Below are positions 12,577 through 24,100 of a stretch of 64,000 nt of DNA, piece by piece (positions within the stretch are counted from its first letter, which is position 1; each line of letters begins with the position of its first letter). Under the pieces are notes generated by a model. It ran no database searches. It was not told the origin of the DNA and worked only from the letters and a program-made list of their open reading frames with translations. Both the position numbers and the translations under genes were made by a program. The DNA is taken from NCBI GenBank assembly GCA_037954665.1, contig JBBMOL010000039.1, positions 4,526,001 through 4,590,000 on the forward strand, read 5' to 3'. Source of the stretch: Laguncularia racemosa. Taxonomy: Eukaryota > Streptophyta > Magnoliopsida > Myrtales > Combretaceae.

Positions 12577-13226
12577 ATGATGCATTGGAGAGTATATAGT
12601 TAGGCTTTGATACCATCGGAGACACAAGATCGACTGGGAGCACTCTCGGAAGAGTGAGCTAGAAGCTAAGACTAGAGTTTATGGCTACCTAGCTTAACTA
12701 CCTAAGTACGTGGGAAACTCTCTCTTCTCTACCTCCTACCACCAACCTTCGGTAGATTCTTCCACACACTTCTATCCTCTCTCTATCCCAAACACTAACA
12801 GGTGTCTATCCTTTATGGTTGATGAACCATAGGCCCTAAGTATACAGACATACTTAGGTAATTATTTTTTCTTTTCCTTTAACTAACCCTTCACTTATCT
12901 TCTTCCATCCTTTCCGTCTCTCCATCTCGCTCTCATATATACTTCCTCACTCTTATTTCTTCTAATGTATTTTTTATTTCGGTCTGCACACTAATGTTTT
13001 GTAATGTTCCTTATTTTAAGGATTAATGAAGTAAATATTTGTTTATTTACTTATTTATTTTAAAAGAACAATGCCCCACTAGCCTTGGCTCTACCGCTTG
13101 TGGTGGTTAAGTTCTTTTGCAATTTATTTACTGCAGTTTATATTTCCTCTCCTCGGCTGGCTATACTGCCTTTAGAGAGTTGCTTATATTTACTGTTTAA
13201 TGTTGGTATTATAAATATCTTAAGTA

Positions 13227-13365
13227 TATCGGCTGGAAACTAAACTCTGCGGGCTACTGGTCTAAAGGAGGCTCCTCCTCGTGAGTTTAGTAAGACAACG
13301 CCACATACTTAGATATTTTTAATTTTTCCGCAATTTATTTACTCTGAATGCTTATCTGTTCTAAT
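13227..13365 (-). repeat. Right arm of the 139-bp inverted repeat
   Basis: Partner of 12438-12576. It ends about 137 bp before the target site duplication of the gypsy element that follows. Confidence 0.85.
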
Positions 13366-13507
13366 AGCAGAGTAACTCTAAGGTGACTTGGTGGTAGGAG
13401 GTAGAGAAGAGAGAGGTTAGATGGAGAAGAAGGAAAGTTAAGTGTGTTTTGTCTTCAGAGGATTTAGGTCTGTAAAAAATTCGCCTCCCCTTGGAATGAA
13501 ATGGGAG

Positions 13508-14227
13508 TGATGAGATCCATGATGAGAGTCAAACCGGAAGAAGGAATGTGGATCCTCTTGAAGTGCCGCTTGGACCGATCACAAGAAATCGAGCGAAACG
13601 ATTTAGGGAAGTACTTGACGAGTTGATAAAGGTTATCCATGAAGCCGGAAAGGATTGGAGCAATCATGAAGTTGGAACGGATTGGAACAACCATGGGAAG
13701 ACCCTTGCTCTTGTACAAGTTACACCGGACACGGGATGAAGATGGCGTGTATTTTCAAGGCACGGCCGTGTAGGAATCTTAAGATTGCACAGAATCATAC
13801 ACGGCCAAAGTACACAGCTGTGTATCCCCTGCCGGCCAACATGTCTTATTTGTTATTTTTACGCACTTATTGAAGTGACGTCGTTTTGAACTTGTATTTT
13901 CACGAATTGTAACCCTAATATAAAGCTCTTAGGGTTTACAATAGAGGGATAACATACATCTTAGAACATTGAAAACACTTTTGAGAGGGCCCTCTCTTGG
14001 TTCTTCAAGAACTAACTCGAACTTATCGATTAATCTCCGTGGCGTTCATTCCGACTTATCAATCGGTCTTTCATCTCGATTGTGGTGTCTTCATATTATA
14101 CCAAGGTTCTTGTCTCGCTTATAGACAACGGGTCGCGGTTTCCAGTTGGGGGTGTTTGGACGTCTTAGGTAACAAATTCCGAATGTATTGGTATTGGTTT
14201 CGTCATAGGTTGGCGTGGTTCGTATCA
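13508..14227 (+). repeat. Gypsy 5' LTR (720 bp)
   Basis: Homologous end to end with 19373-20159 but 67 bp shorter. The main difference is a 65-bp segment (19673-19737 in the 3' LTR) missing at 13807/13808. That segment is bounded by the near-identical 15-mers AATCATACACGGCCA and AATCATACATGGCCA, so it was most likely lost by slippage or recombination between them. CACGGCCGTGTA palindromes are a feature of this LTR. Confidence 0.92.
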
Positions 14228-14230
14228 GTT

Positions 14231-14244
14231 TGATATCAGAGCCT
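14231..14244 (+). other. Gypsy primer-binding site
   Basis: TGATATCAGAGCC, one base from the initiator tRNA-Met PBS TGGTATCAGAGCC, three bases after the 5' LTR end. Confidence 0.8.
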
Positions 14245-14381
14245 AGATTTGTCAAAACATCAAGTTCGGTTGAGGAAGGTAACATCAAAACCCTAACTCC
14301 AATTGTTCATATCCATTGTTAACATTCAATTTCGTAGTATTCATTGTCTATTGATAGTGTAGTATCTACTAGTCGATTGTT

Positions 14382-14540
14382 ACAAAAAAAAAAAAAAAAG
14401 AGAAAGAATCACGACAAAAAAAAAAGAGAAAAGAAACGAAAAGAAAAGAGAAATAAGAAACGAAAAGAAAAGAGAAATGTGATCAAAAGCAACAACAAAG
14501 AAAAAAAAAATTCTCATAGAAAAAAAAGAAAAAAAAATTA
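14382..14540 (+). repeat. Purine-rich leader tract
   Basis: Nearly pure A/G stretch between PBS and gag, including a 24-bp tandem duplication near 14432-14479 (GAAACGAAAAGAAAAGAGAA units). Open frames on both strands here are low-complexity Lys/Arg or Phe/Leu runs and not genes. Confidence 0.8.
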
Positions 14541-14762
14541 CGAGCCTTAGATTTGTTTTGAATTCTACAGAAAGGAATTGGTATAGTTGGGTTAGTTCCA
14601 AGAGAATTAGAAGAAGAATTGGCAAGTTGATATCATCATTATTTGTGAGAATACACGAGTGACTGTGTGATATCATCATTTGAGTGAAATACGTAAGGGA
14701 GTGTATCGTGAGGTTTAATTTTATATATATTTGTGTTAGTACTAATCTTTTCTGCTGGGACA

Positions 14763-16440
14763 ATGTCGAGACAATATTCTCCTGAAGGAGAGAGGGGAAG
14801 GTTTGATGCTAGGTTAGTAATTGAGGCGTTGAGGGGTGAGATGAAGAGGATGTTCCAAGAGGAATGGAACAAATTCATGAGACGGTAGAGCAAAGACAAG
14901 AGCAATCCACAAATGTATTCCAAGGGCATAAGAGGGAGAGTCGTTCTAGGAGAGTACTGAGGGGTGGAGATGAAATGTCGGATGATGACTTTGATGAGCC
15001 TTCTGTTGGAAGTTAGAGGTTATAGTGGTCGGAATAGAGGAACTAGGGATTGGGAAGATAGAGGAGATAGGAATAGAGAGGATGATCAATTGAGTAGCAT
15101 AAAGATGAAGATTCCTCCTTTCTAGGGGAAGAATGATCCCGAGGCGTACTTAGAGTGGGAGAAGAAGGTGGATAGGGTGTTTGATTGTCATAACTATAGT
15201 GGGAGGAAGAAAGTGAAACTTGCTGCCATTGAATTTTTGGATTATGCTATAGTGTGGTGGGATCAACTAATGTTGAATCGAAGATGGAATGGCGAGCCAC
15301 CTATTGAGCCGTGGGGAAGAGATGAAGAGAGTGATGAAGAAGCGGTTTGTGCCTGTGTATTACTATCGTAAATTGCACAACAAATTGCAAACTCTTAGGC
15401 AGGGAAGCCGAAGTGTGGATGAGTATTTCAAGGAGATGGAAGTTACTATGATCAGGGCGAATGTAGAGGAGGATAGAGAGGCTACCATGGCTAGGTTTCT
15501 TGCGGGGTTGAATAGAGAAATTCAAAATGTTGTTGAATTACAGCATTATGTAGAATTGGAGGATATGGTCCATATGGCTATAAAGGTTGAGAACCAGCAC
15601 AAGAGGAAAGGCAGTAGTAATGCACGGTTTCAACAGGGTACTGGTCATCCACCTGGAAGACCAACCAATGGAAAAAGGAAGAAAAGCCTTTACCCACTAA
15701 ACCAAAAGGAGAGCAGAGGCAAGCGGGTTCTACTCCTGGTAATCAAGGTAACCCTGATTCTTCTACTTCTAGAAATCGTGACATTAGATGCTTTAAATGT
15801 CAAGGTAGATGCCATATTGCTAGTCAATGTCCAAATAGGCGTGTGATGATTTAACGGGATGATAGTGAGTATGAGATTAAAGGGGATAGTGAAGAAGAGG
15901 ATATGCCTCCATTATAGGATGCTAGTGATGATGAGGAGCCTGCATGGGAAAGCTAGTGATAATAGTGAAGTGAGCTTTGAATGTGCAGGTGAAGGAAGAA
16001 GAAGAGGTGCAAAGAGAGAATATATTTCATACTAGATGTTATCTAGAAGATCATATTTGCAGCTTGATTATTGATGGAGGAAGTTGCACCAATGTGGTGA
16101 GTAACTTTATTATTGAGAGGTTGGGAATCAAAACTGTTAGACACCCCAGTCCATATAAATTACAGTGGTTGAATCATAGTGGAGAGACTAAGGTGAGTAA
16201 GCAAGCATTGATTGGTTTTCGCATTGGTAGGTATGAGGATGAGGTGTTATGTGATGTAGTGCCAATGCAAGCATATCATGTATTGTTGGGGAGGCCATGA
16301 CAATTTGATAGGAAGGTTGTTCATGATGGCTTTTCTAACAAGTATACGCTTGTTCACTAGGGAAAAAGCTTTAATCTTAAACCGTTAACACTTAAACAAG
16401 TGTATGAGGATCAGTTGCAACTATAACAGTCTTTTGCAAA
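14763..16440 (+). pseudogene. Gypsy gag and protease pseudogene
   Basis: The probable gag start is the ATG at 14763 (MSRQYSPEGERGRFDARLV). Gag continues through several frames: WEKKVDRVFDCHNYSGRKK near 15150-15215, then RQGSRSVDEYFKEMEV near 15400-15440. A CCHC zinc knuckle, CFKCQGRCHIASQC, lies near 15790-15832 in yet another frame. The aspartic protease region spans about 15977-16300; the usual D-[ST]-G active site reads IIDGGSCTNVVS. Stops and frameshifts separate every part. Confidence 0.85.
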
Positions 16441-16447
16441 ACATAAG

Positions 16448-19408
16448 GTGAGTGAAAAGCAGAAGGAGAGTGAGAGAGCAAAAGACAATGAGAAAGAAAA
16501 GGAATGCAAAAGTCAATATCAAAAGGAAAAAGAGAGGAGGGCTGGAAAGAGTGTGAGAGACCAAGTTGAAGGGGAATCAACTTTGGTGGTGAGTGAAAAG
16601 GAGAGGGCAACATTGCAAAAGGAGAGTTGTGTGGCAAGAACGAGTGTAGTAAGGAGAGCGTTAGTGATGAGGCAACCTATGTTGTTGCTGGTTTTTAAGG
16701 AAACATGTTTGAATACTAACGAATTATCTAACTCTTTGCCTAATGTGGTTGTGTCTCTTGTGCAGGACTTTGAAGATGTCTTCCCTGAGGAGATTCCAAA
16801 GGGATTACCACCTATTCGTGGTATTGAGCACCAGATTGACCTTGTACCCGGAGCATCGATTCCAAACAAGCCAGCTTATAGGAGCAATCCGGAGGAGACA
16901 AAGGAACTCCAAAGGCAAGTCGATGAATTAATGGAGAAGGGGTACGTAAGGGAAAGCATGAGTCCATGTGCAGTGCCTGTGATTTTGGTGCCTAAGAAGG
17001 ATGGGTCATGGAGAATATGTGTTGACTGCCGCGCCATCAACAACATTACGGTAAAGTATCGTCATCTCATTTCTCGCTTAGATGATATGTTAGACGAGTT
17101 ACATGGGTCTAGTGTTTTTTCCAAAATTGATTTGAAAAGTGGATATCACCAAATTAGAATGAAAGAAGGTGATGAATGGAAAACTGCATTCAAAACAAAA
17201 TATGGATTGTATGAGTGGTTAGTAATGCCTTTTGGTTTAACTAATGCACCTAGTACTTTTATGAAACTTATGAACCATGTTTTGAAGACTTTTATTGGAA
17301 AATTTGTAGTTGTCTATTTTGATGATATCCTCATTTACTGCAAGAGTTTGGAGGATCATATATCTCACTTGAGGGATGTTTTAGAAGTGCTTCGAAAGGA
17401 ACAATTATATGCTAACTTCAAGAAGTGTACTTTTTGCACAGACAAGCTTGTGTTTCTTGGTTTTGTTGTTAGTGCACAGGGAATACAAGTTGATGAAGAA
17501 AAGGTTCGTGTGATCTAAGAATGGCCTAGTCCAACTAATGTAAGTCATGTGCGGAGTTTCCATGGACTAGCGAGCTTTTACAGGAGATTTGTGAAGGATT
17601 TCAGCACCATTGCAGCACCACTTACTGAGGTAATTAAGAAGAACGTGGCGTTCAGATGGGGAGAGCAACAAGAGGAGGCCTTTCAGACGCTTAAAAATAA
17701 GCTGACTCAGGCGCCATTACTTGCTTTACCCAACTTTACTAAAACATTTGAAATTGAGTGTGATGCTTCAAGATTAGGTATTGGAGTAGTGCTCATGCAG
17801 GAGAAAAGACCAATTGCATTCTTTAGTGACAAGCTAAGTGAGGCAACCTTGAACTACCCTACTTATGACAAGAGCTATATGCACTGGTTCGAGCACTAGA
17901 GACTTGGCAACACTACCTTTGGCCAAAAGAGTCTGTGATCCACATTGATCATGAATCCTTGAAGTACTTGAAGGGGCAACACAAGCTAAACAAAAGACAT
18001 GCTCGTTGGGTGGAGTTTATTGAAACATTTCCATATGTCATCCATTATAAGCAAGGTAAAGAGAATGTTGTTGCTGATGCACTTTCTAGAAGGCATACTC
18101 TTATCTCTACTCTTAGTTCTAGACTGCTTAGTTTTCAGCACATTAAGGAATTATATGCTGCTGATTGAGATTTTTGTGAGGAGTATGTGCATTGAGAGAA
18201 GAGTGAGCATGGTAAATTTTATAAGCATGAAGGATTCTTGTTTAGGGAGAATAAACTATGCATTCCGAATTGTTCTTTAAGAGAATTATTAGTGAGGGAG
18301 TTTCATGGAGGAGGTTTAATAAGACATTTTGGAGTAGCTAAAACCTTAGGGGTATTGTAGGAACACTTCTATTGGCCTCACATGAAAAGAGATGTTGAGA
18401 GGATTTGTGAGCGATGTGTCACGTGTAAGCAAGCAAAATCTAGAGTCCAACCTCAAGGGCTTTATACCCCACTTCCCATTCCTCATGAGCCTTGGGTAAA
18501 TATTTCAATGGATTTTGTGTTAAGATTACCCAGGTCTAGACATGGTCGAGATTCTATTTTTGTAGTTGTGGATAGGTTCTCTAAGATGGCACATTTCATT
18601 CTTTGTCACAAAATGGATGATGTTTGTAATATTGCTAATTTATTTTTTAGGGGAGTTGTGAGATTGCATGGTATGCCTAAAACAATTGTATCGGATAGGG
18701 ATGCTAAGTTCTTGAGCTACTTTTGGAAGACCTTGTGGGCTAAGTTAGGAACTAAGTTATTGTTTTCTACTACTTGTCATCCACAGACTGATGGTCAAAC
18801 TAATGTAGTGAATCGAACTTTATCTACTTTGTTGAGGGCTGTAATTAAAAAGAATATTAAAAGTTGGGAGGATTGTTTGCCGCATATTGAATTTGCCTAT
18901 AACCGTACAGTGCATTCTGCTACTAAATTTACTCCTTTTGAAATTGTGTATGGTTTTAATCCACTAACTCCTTTGGATTTATCACCTTTGCCTATTTCTG
19001 AGTTTGTTAATCTAGATGGCAAGAAGAAAGCCGAATTTGTTAAACAGATCCATGAGAAGGCAAGGCTGAACATTGAGCGACGAACAGAGCAGTATGTGAA
19101 ACAAGCTAACAAGGGTCGTCGACAAGCTGTTTTTGAACTTGGAGATTGGATTTGGGTTCACAAGCGCAAAGAGCGGTTTCCCGTGCAGCGTCGACTAAAC
19201 TACTTCTTAGAGGTGATGGACCATTTCAAATCTTTGAGCGCATCAACGATAATGCATACAAGATAGATTTGCCTGGTGAGTATCAAGTAAGTGCCACATT
19301 TAATGTTATTGATCTGAGTCTTTTTTATGTAGGTGATGATTTGAGGACAAATCCTTTTCAAGAGGAGGGGAATGATGAGATCCATGATGAGAGTCAAACC
19401 GGAAGATA
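16448..19408 (+). pseudogene. Gypsy pol pseudogene: RT, RNase H, integrase
   Basis: RT (16448-17515) keeps the core box as VVVYFDDILIYC. A nonsense codon at 17516-17518 (TAA where CAA is expected before EWP) interrupts it; the same frame resumes with SFHGLASFYRRF. A single-base deletion near 17870 shifts RNase H, whose end is GKENVVADALSRRH near 18060. Further stops lie at 18166 and about 18358. Integrase (about 18300-19270) retains an HHCC finger ending CERCVTCKQAK and the core D-D-E region (SMDFVLRLP, VSDRDAKFLSYFW). A last frameshift near 19200 precedes the C-terminal DNA-binding part, which runs into the 3' LTR. Not functional. Confidence 0.9.
19359..19372 (+). other. Polypurine tract
   Basis: CAAGAGGAGGGGAA immediately before the TG of the 3' LTR: the expected primer site for second-strand synthesis. 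Confidence 0.85.
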
Positions 19409-20159
19409 GAATGTGGATCCTCTTGAAGTGTCGCCTGGACCGATCACAAGAAATCGAGCGAAACGATTCAAGGAAACACTTAACGGGTTGATAAAGGTTG
19501 TCCATGAAGCCGGAAAGGATTGGAGCAATCGTGAAGTTGGAACGAATTGGAACAACCATGGGAAGACCCTTGCTCTTGTACAAGTTACACCGGACACGGG
19601 ATGAAGAGGGCATGTATTTTCAAGGCACGGCCGTGTAGGAATCTCAAGATTGCACAGAATCATACACGGCCAGACACACGGCTAAAAGGCACAGCCATAT
19701 AAGGAGACAAGAATTTCCACATAATCATACATGGCCAAAGTACACGGCCGTGTATCCCCTGCCGGCCAACATGTCTTGTTTGTTATTTTTACGCACTTAT
19801 TGAAGTGACGTCGTTTTGGACTTGTATTTTCACGAATTGTAACCCTAGTATAAAGCTCCTAGGGTTTAGAATAGAGAAATAACATACATCTTAGAACATT
19901 GAAAACACTTTTGAGAGGCCCTTCTCTTGGTTCTTCAAGAACTAACTCGAACTTATCGGATTAATCTCCGTAGCGTTCATTCCGACTTATCAATCGGTCT
20001 TTCATCTCGATTGTGGCGTCTTCATATTATACCAAGGTTCTTGTCTCACTTATAGACAACGGGTCGCAATTTCCACTTGGGGGTGTTTGAACGTCTTAGG
20101 TAACGAATTCCAAACGTATTGGTATTGGGTTTTGTCACAGGTTGGCGTGGTTCGTATCA
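19373..20159 (+). repeat. Gypsy 3' LTR (787 bp)
   Basis: Starts TGATGAGATCC, ends CGTATCA and is followed by the GGGAG duplication. It contains the last codons and stop of pol (to 19408) and several CACGGCCGTG-type palindromes near 19625-19755. Confidence 0.92.
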
Positions 20160-20187
20160 GGGAGTATCTTTTATAAACCTCTTCCTT

Positions 20188-20262
20188 TGACTGTTTCTAC
20201 AGTGAAAGTTCTTTTTACTATAGTGAACAGTGTTTTGCCAGGAATATTACTGTTTCAACAGT
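20188..20262 (+). repeat. Paired short palindromes in the leader
   Basis: ACTGTTTCTACAGT and TACTGTTTCAACAGTA are two near-identical palindromic motifs about 60 bp apart, with a related ACTATAGTGAACAGT between them. They lie upstream of a TATA box at 20402. Function unknown. Confidence 0.5.
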
Positions 20263-20401
20263 AATTTCTAAAGCACTTTTGGTGGAAAAGTGCCACCTGT
20301 CTTTCAAACCGTAAATGACAGTTTGTTCATTCCGGCTTTGGGGATGACCCCTTAGGACATTGTTCCGTAAATGATGGAGGAGTACATACAACATTATTCC
20401 G

Positions 20402-20409
20402 TATAAATA
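20402..20409 (+). promoter_or_regulatory. Candidate TATA box of the pararetrovirus-like element
   Basis: TATAAATA followed about 30 bp later by an A-rich leader, upstream of and on the same strand as the polyprotein remnant. Layout suits a terminal-repeat promoter, but the second copy of any repeat was not found. Confidence 0.4.
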
Positions 20410-20504
20410 CAGAGGAAATACAAAAAAAAAATAGTATAGTATCTAATACTGTACTCCATTCTACGTATCTTGTTACAAGTGTAACAAAATACTTATATTT
20501 GACC

Positions 20505-20681
20505 CTACGGACTTCCTAAATTGATGCCGTAGTAGTCATCTTCATTGCTTTGAAGTCCTCCAGATGTTGAGGGGGAAGAGGTATCTTCATTAGTCCTCAT
20601 TTCATCATCAGACTTCTTCAATTGTGCCAAGGCAGCTTCTAGAACTTGTTTCATTTCTTCTGGATTCTGTGTCTTGTCCAT
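20505..20681 (-). CDS. Unidentified 58-aa acidic ORF antisense to the element
   Basis: The frame starts MDKTQNPEEMKQVLEAALAQ and ends in GINLGSP. It is rich in Asp/Glu/Ser, and the first 30 residues look helical; there is no transmembrane segment. Fourteen further codons upstream stay open (20723) but are hydrophobic and AT-rich. Composition is unlike the random frames around it, which is the only reason to list it. It runs opposite to the polyprotein. I do not recognise it; it could be a remnant of an antisense accessory gene, a fragment of an unrelated gene, or chance. Confidence 0.35.
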   Translation of the reverse strand: MDKTQNPEEMKQVLEAALAQLKKSDDEMRTNEDTSSPSTSGGLQSNEDDYYGINLGSP

Positions 20682-21059
20682 GGATGACATTAGGAAACTT
20701 ATAATCATAATAATTATAAACAATTAGGTGAGGTACCAGAGGCTTCAGAGGATTAACTCTGAACTTTTGGTTATCATAAGGTTTGCCAGGTCAATCCAGA
20801 AGGTTAATGACCTTATGAATTTTGGCGGTTGAGTAGGAAACTACTCCATTATTTTCAAAATGTTTAATTGAAACAGAACCTGTTTCCGGTTTAACCTAAA
20901 AAATGTTATCTGTTTTAACCTAAAAAATGTTCAAGTTAGTCCCAAAAAGATTAATCCTACAATTTCTGTTTTAGTTAATAAACCTTCGGGGTTAACTCAA
21001 CCAATCTATCACAATGACCCAGAATGAGAAGAACCAATTGCTTCAGAATTAGGAGATTC

Positions 21060-24000
21060 TAAGCTTAATGTCTTAGAAAAACCCTTCGAGCCAGATAGGT
21101 TATTTTTAAACAATGAATTTAATTCTTCTAAAAATAAGAAGAAAAGAGAATGGTATTTTAAAACTTTTAATAAGTTTAAAATACAAATTAAGAATGAATA
21201 TTATAACTTCATGGAAGAAATTGGTTCTCAGATTTTATTCTTCGATTGGTCAGAAGAATATTATTTGAAACCTAAAATGATTAATACAATTAATAAAACT
21301 GTACAAGAGAGACTAAGTGATGGTAACGTAGTTGAATCCACTCATCCTCCACTTAGCAACATCTGGTATTCCCACAGGGAAACCGAAATTAAACTAGCTC
21401 TCTTCAAGAAAGCAAATGATTTTGAGGGAACTACTATTAAGAAAATTATTGACCAAAACAATTTTACTAATAAAAATCTTCACACAATAGGTCAACAACT
21501 TGGTAGAATTGAAGATGCAGTTAGTAAACCCCAAGTTAATAACAATGAGAATATCAAGGTTGAAAAGAAACCACTTTTCAAACCTTTCGAAATGATCAAT
21601 CCTAGTAATGAATTTCTTCAAGCAATACAAGAAAGGAAGAAATCATTAAAAGGAAAAATGAAAATAGAATCAGTGTAATATTTGAAATTAGACACTCCTA
21701 AATTTAGGAATCTAATTATCGAAGACACTCCATCTGAAAAAATTAATGTTTTAAATGAAACCAATGATTCTAATCCAAACGATTTATCAGAAGACGTAAG
21801 TCTTGATAATTCTAATGGCTTAGAAGTCAACAAAATTACTTGGAAAGAACCTAAAAATTATATTATTAGCGAGCATCACCTCCTGATATTATATTCGAGG
21901 AAAAACGAAGTAATTATCAAAACAAATATTCTGCAGGAGCTACTTATGAACAGAACATAGATGGAGCCTCAGAACAAATGATTCTTAATGTTCTTAATCA
22001 GATGATCATGTTCGCGAATACTAACAGAAGTATTCAGGGCATATCTGATTTTCAAACTACTGTACTTTTAATTTTCGGTTTTACTGGTCAATTAAAAGGA
22101 TGGTGGGATAATTATCTCACTGAAGAACAACGAATGAACATTTTAACTTCAATTAAGAAAAATGAATTTAGAGTTAAAATACTCAAAGAACAAAATGAAC
22201 CAATTCAAGATGTTGTTAATACATTAATGTTTTGTATTAGTCAACATTTCATAGGAGATCCTTCTCACATTCGTGATAAGAATCTGGATCTTCTATCTAA
22301 TATGAAATACAAGTCTTTGGGCGAATTCCGCCAATACAAAGACATATTCCTCCAAAGGGTATTGATGCGAGATGATTGCAATCAACCCTTTTGGAAAGAA
22401 AAATTTCTAGCTGGCTTACCCAACTTGATAGGTGAACAAGTTAGAACCAAGATTCGTGAAGAATTTAGTGGAGAAATTCCTTACAAAAAGTTATCTTATG
22501 GAAGTTAACATCTTATGTTTATAAGATAGGAACTCAAATGTGCAACACAATCAGGTTGCAAAAACAATTAAGAAAAGAAAAGGAAATGAAAAGGCAAAGC
22601 CTTGGAGAATTCTGTCAATAGTATGATCCATCCTCTGTCTTTGACAATTCTAAATGTATAGATTGCAAAAGGAAAACTAAAAAAAAATCTTCTAAGAAAA
22701 AGAAAAAATTTTCTAAAAAATTCCACAAACAATCTGACAATGAAAACCCTAAAAGGGATTATTCTAAGAAAAAGAAGAAACCTTTTAAATCAATTAGGTG
22801 TTATTTGTGTAGAAAATTCGGCCACACAGCTGACAAATGTAAAATCGGGAAAAAACTCTATTCTCTCGATATAGATAAACAACACCTAGAAGAAATCTTC
22901 GAAGGATATTCTTCGTTTGAACCTTCTTCATCAGGAGGAGAAGGGCTCCAATGTAATGATCTTGAATCATCCTCAGAGGAAGATTCAATCAATGTCTTAA
23001 CTAAGGAAGAAGAAGAATTTCTCCTTAAGTTAGATTTAATGTCTGATTCCCAGAAATTAAGATGGTTGGAAGGAGTCAAACCTACTTCCTCAATTTCTAA
23101 CAATTTAACCTACAACCTAAATGAAATCCTTAATAGAGGCAAACCAAAAGGTCATAAACCTATTACGATTAGTGATCTTCAAAGGGAAATCAACTCCCAA
23201 AAAGAAGAAATCAAAGAATTAAAATTGATGCAACATAAGTTGCAACAAGAATTCTTTGAATTCAAAATGTTCAGAACAAAGTATTCAGATGAAGATGCCG
23301 AATATAAAAGTTCTTCTGAATCCAATGAAGTATCTGGAAAAGAAGTAAATCCAGAATACTTAATGCAACTAGTAGAAGTTACTACTAGAAAATGGGTAAT
23401 CTTGATTACCATTAGGAAAAATGAAGAATTTATCCTAGAAACTACTGCTCTATTTGATACTGGCGCAGATTTAAATTGCATTAGAGAGGGTTTAATTCCT
23501 ACAAAATATTTTGAAAAAACAACCCAATCTCTAAGCTCTACTTCCGGTAACAAATTAAACATTAGTTTCAAATTACCCAATGCAGAAGTTGTTAAAGATA
23601 AAGTATCCTACAATACCAGCTTTATCTTAGTTAAAAATTTGAAGCAAAATGTTATCTTAGAAACACCATTTATCAACTTAATTCAACCTTTCCAGATTAC
23701 CAATAATGGAATTGAAACCAATTATCTCAGACAAGTTATCTGTTTTAGCTTTGTTTTAAAACCAAAAATCAAAATGATTGACATGCTCAAACAGAACTCA
23801 GGAGGCTAAGACTAGTGTAGAGATTGATGCATTTGACATAGGATTTGGTGGAATCCTTAAACAAAAATCCAATAATGGTCATGAAAATGTTATCCAGTAT
23901 GTATTAAACACTGGAACCAATGTCAATTAAATTATTCAACAATTAAAAAAAAAATTAGCCATTGTTTTAACGATTTCCAAGTTTCAAAGAGATTTGTTAA

Positions 24001-24100
24001 ATAAAAAACTTCTTTTAAGAATTGACTGCTCTACAGCAAAAAATGTTTTAGAGAAAGATGTTCAAATTTTAGCTTCAAAATAGATTTATGCTGGATGGTA
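21060..24100 (+). pseudogene. Caulimoviridae-like capsid/gag-protease-RNase H pseudogene lacking RT
   Basis: Open stretches at 21211-21678, 21978-22508 and 22805-23806 cover, in order: an N-terminal region (IIDQNNFTNKNLHTIGQQLG); a capsid/gag core (QLKGWWDNYLTEEQR, then NQPFWKEKFLAGLPN); a lysine-rich tract; a CCHC knuckle CYLCRKFGHTADKC (22799-22840); and an aspartic protease with active site ALFDTGADLNC near 23450. RNase H remnants follow at about 23816-24100 (EIDAFDIGFGGILKQ) with stops. The region between protease and RNase H, where RT should lie, is essentially missing. A short basic frame begins at 24186 (MPPKREKGKEKEVPRKGL). Confidence 0.7.

Larger units (their letters stand above)
12113..13415. 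repeat. Foldback cluster: interleaved inverted and direct repeats
   Basis: Four inverted pairs and one direct pair are packed into 1.3 kb. Inverted: 12113-12127 with 12184-12198 (15 bp, perfect); 12186-12243 with 12374-12431 (about 58 bp, imperfect); 12438-12576 with 13227-13365 (139 bp, about 90 percent by eye); 12718-12745 with 13388-13415 (28 bp, perfect). Direct: 12331-12410 with 12626-12704. A small hairpin (CCTAAGTAT/ATACTTAGG) lies near 12835-12858. The order of the last two inverted pairs is A-B-A'-B', not the nested order of a simple hairpin, so a rearrangement or two overlapping foldback elements are implied. No coding domain recognised. Confidence 0.8.
13503..20164 (+). mobile_element. 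Full-length Ty3/gypsy LTR retrotransposon with target site duplication
   Basis: All structural parts are visible. The 5-bp duplication GGGAG lies at 13503-13507 and 20160-20164. Both LTRs start TGATGAGATCC and end CGTATCA (13508-14227; 19373-20159). A PBS (14231-14244), gag, protease, RT, RNase H, integrase and a polypurine tract (19359-19372) follow in order. Point nonsense changes and frameshifts kill the coding region. The pol frame ends about 36 bp inside the 3' LTR, which is why a short piece of pol also appears at the start of the 5' LTR. The insertion splits an older sequence: the left flank is the foldback cluster and the right flank leads into the pararetrovirus-like element. Confidence 0.93.

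Noticed and set aside
13496..13740. Second partial gypsy element before the 5' LTR
   Set aside because: TSD, PPT and LTR ends show that this piece of pol belongs to the LTR itself.
14344..14763. Lys/Arg-rich and Phe/Leu-rich frames on both strands
   Set aside because: Product of a purine-rich tract in the gypsy leader, low complexity only.
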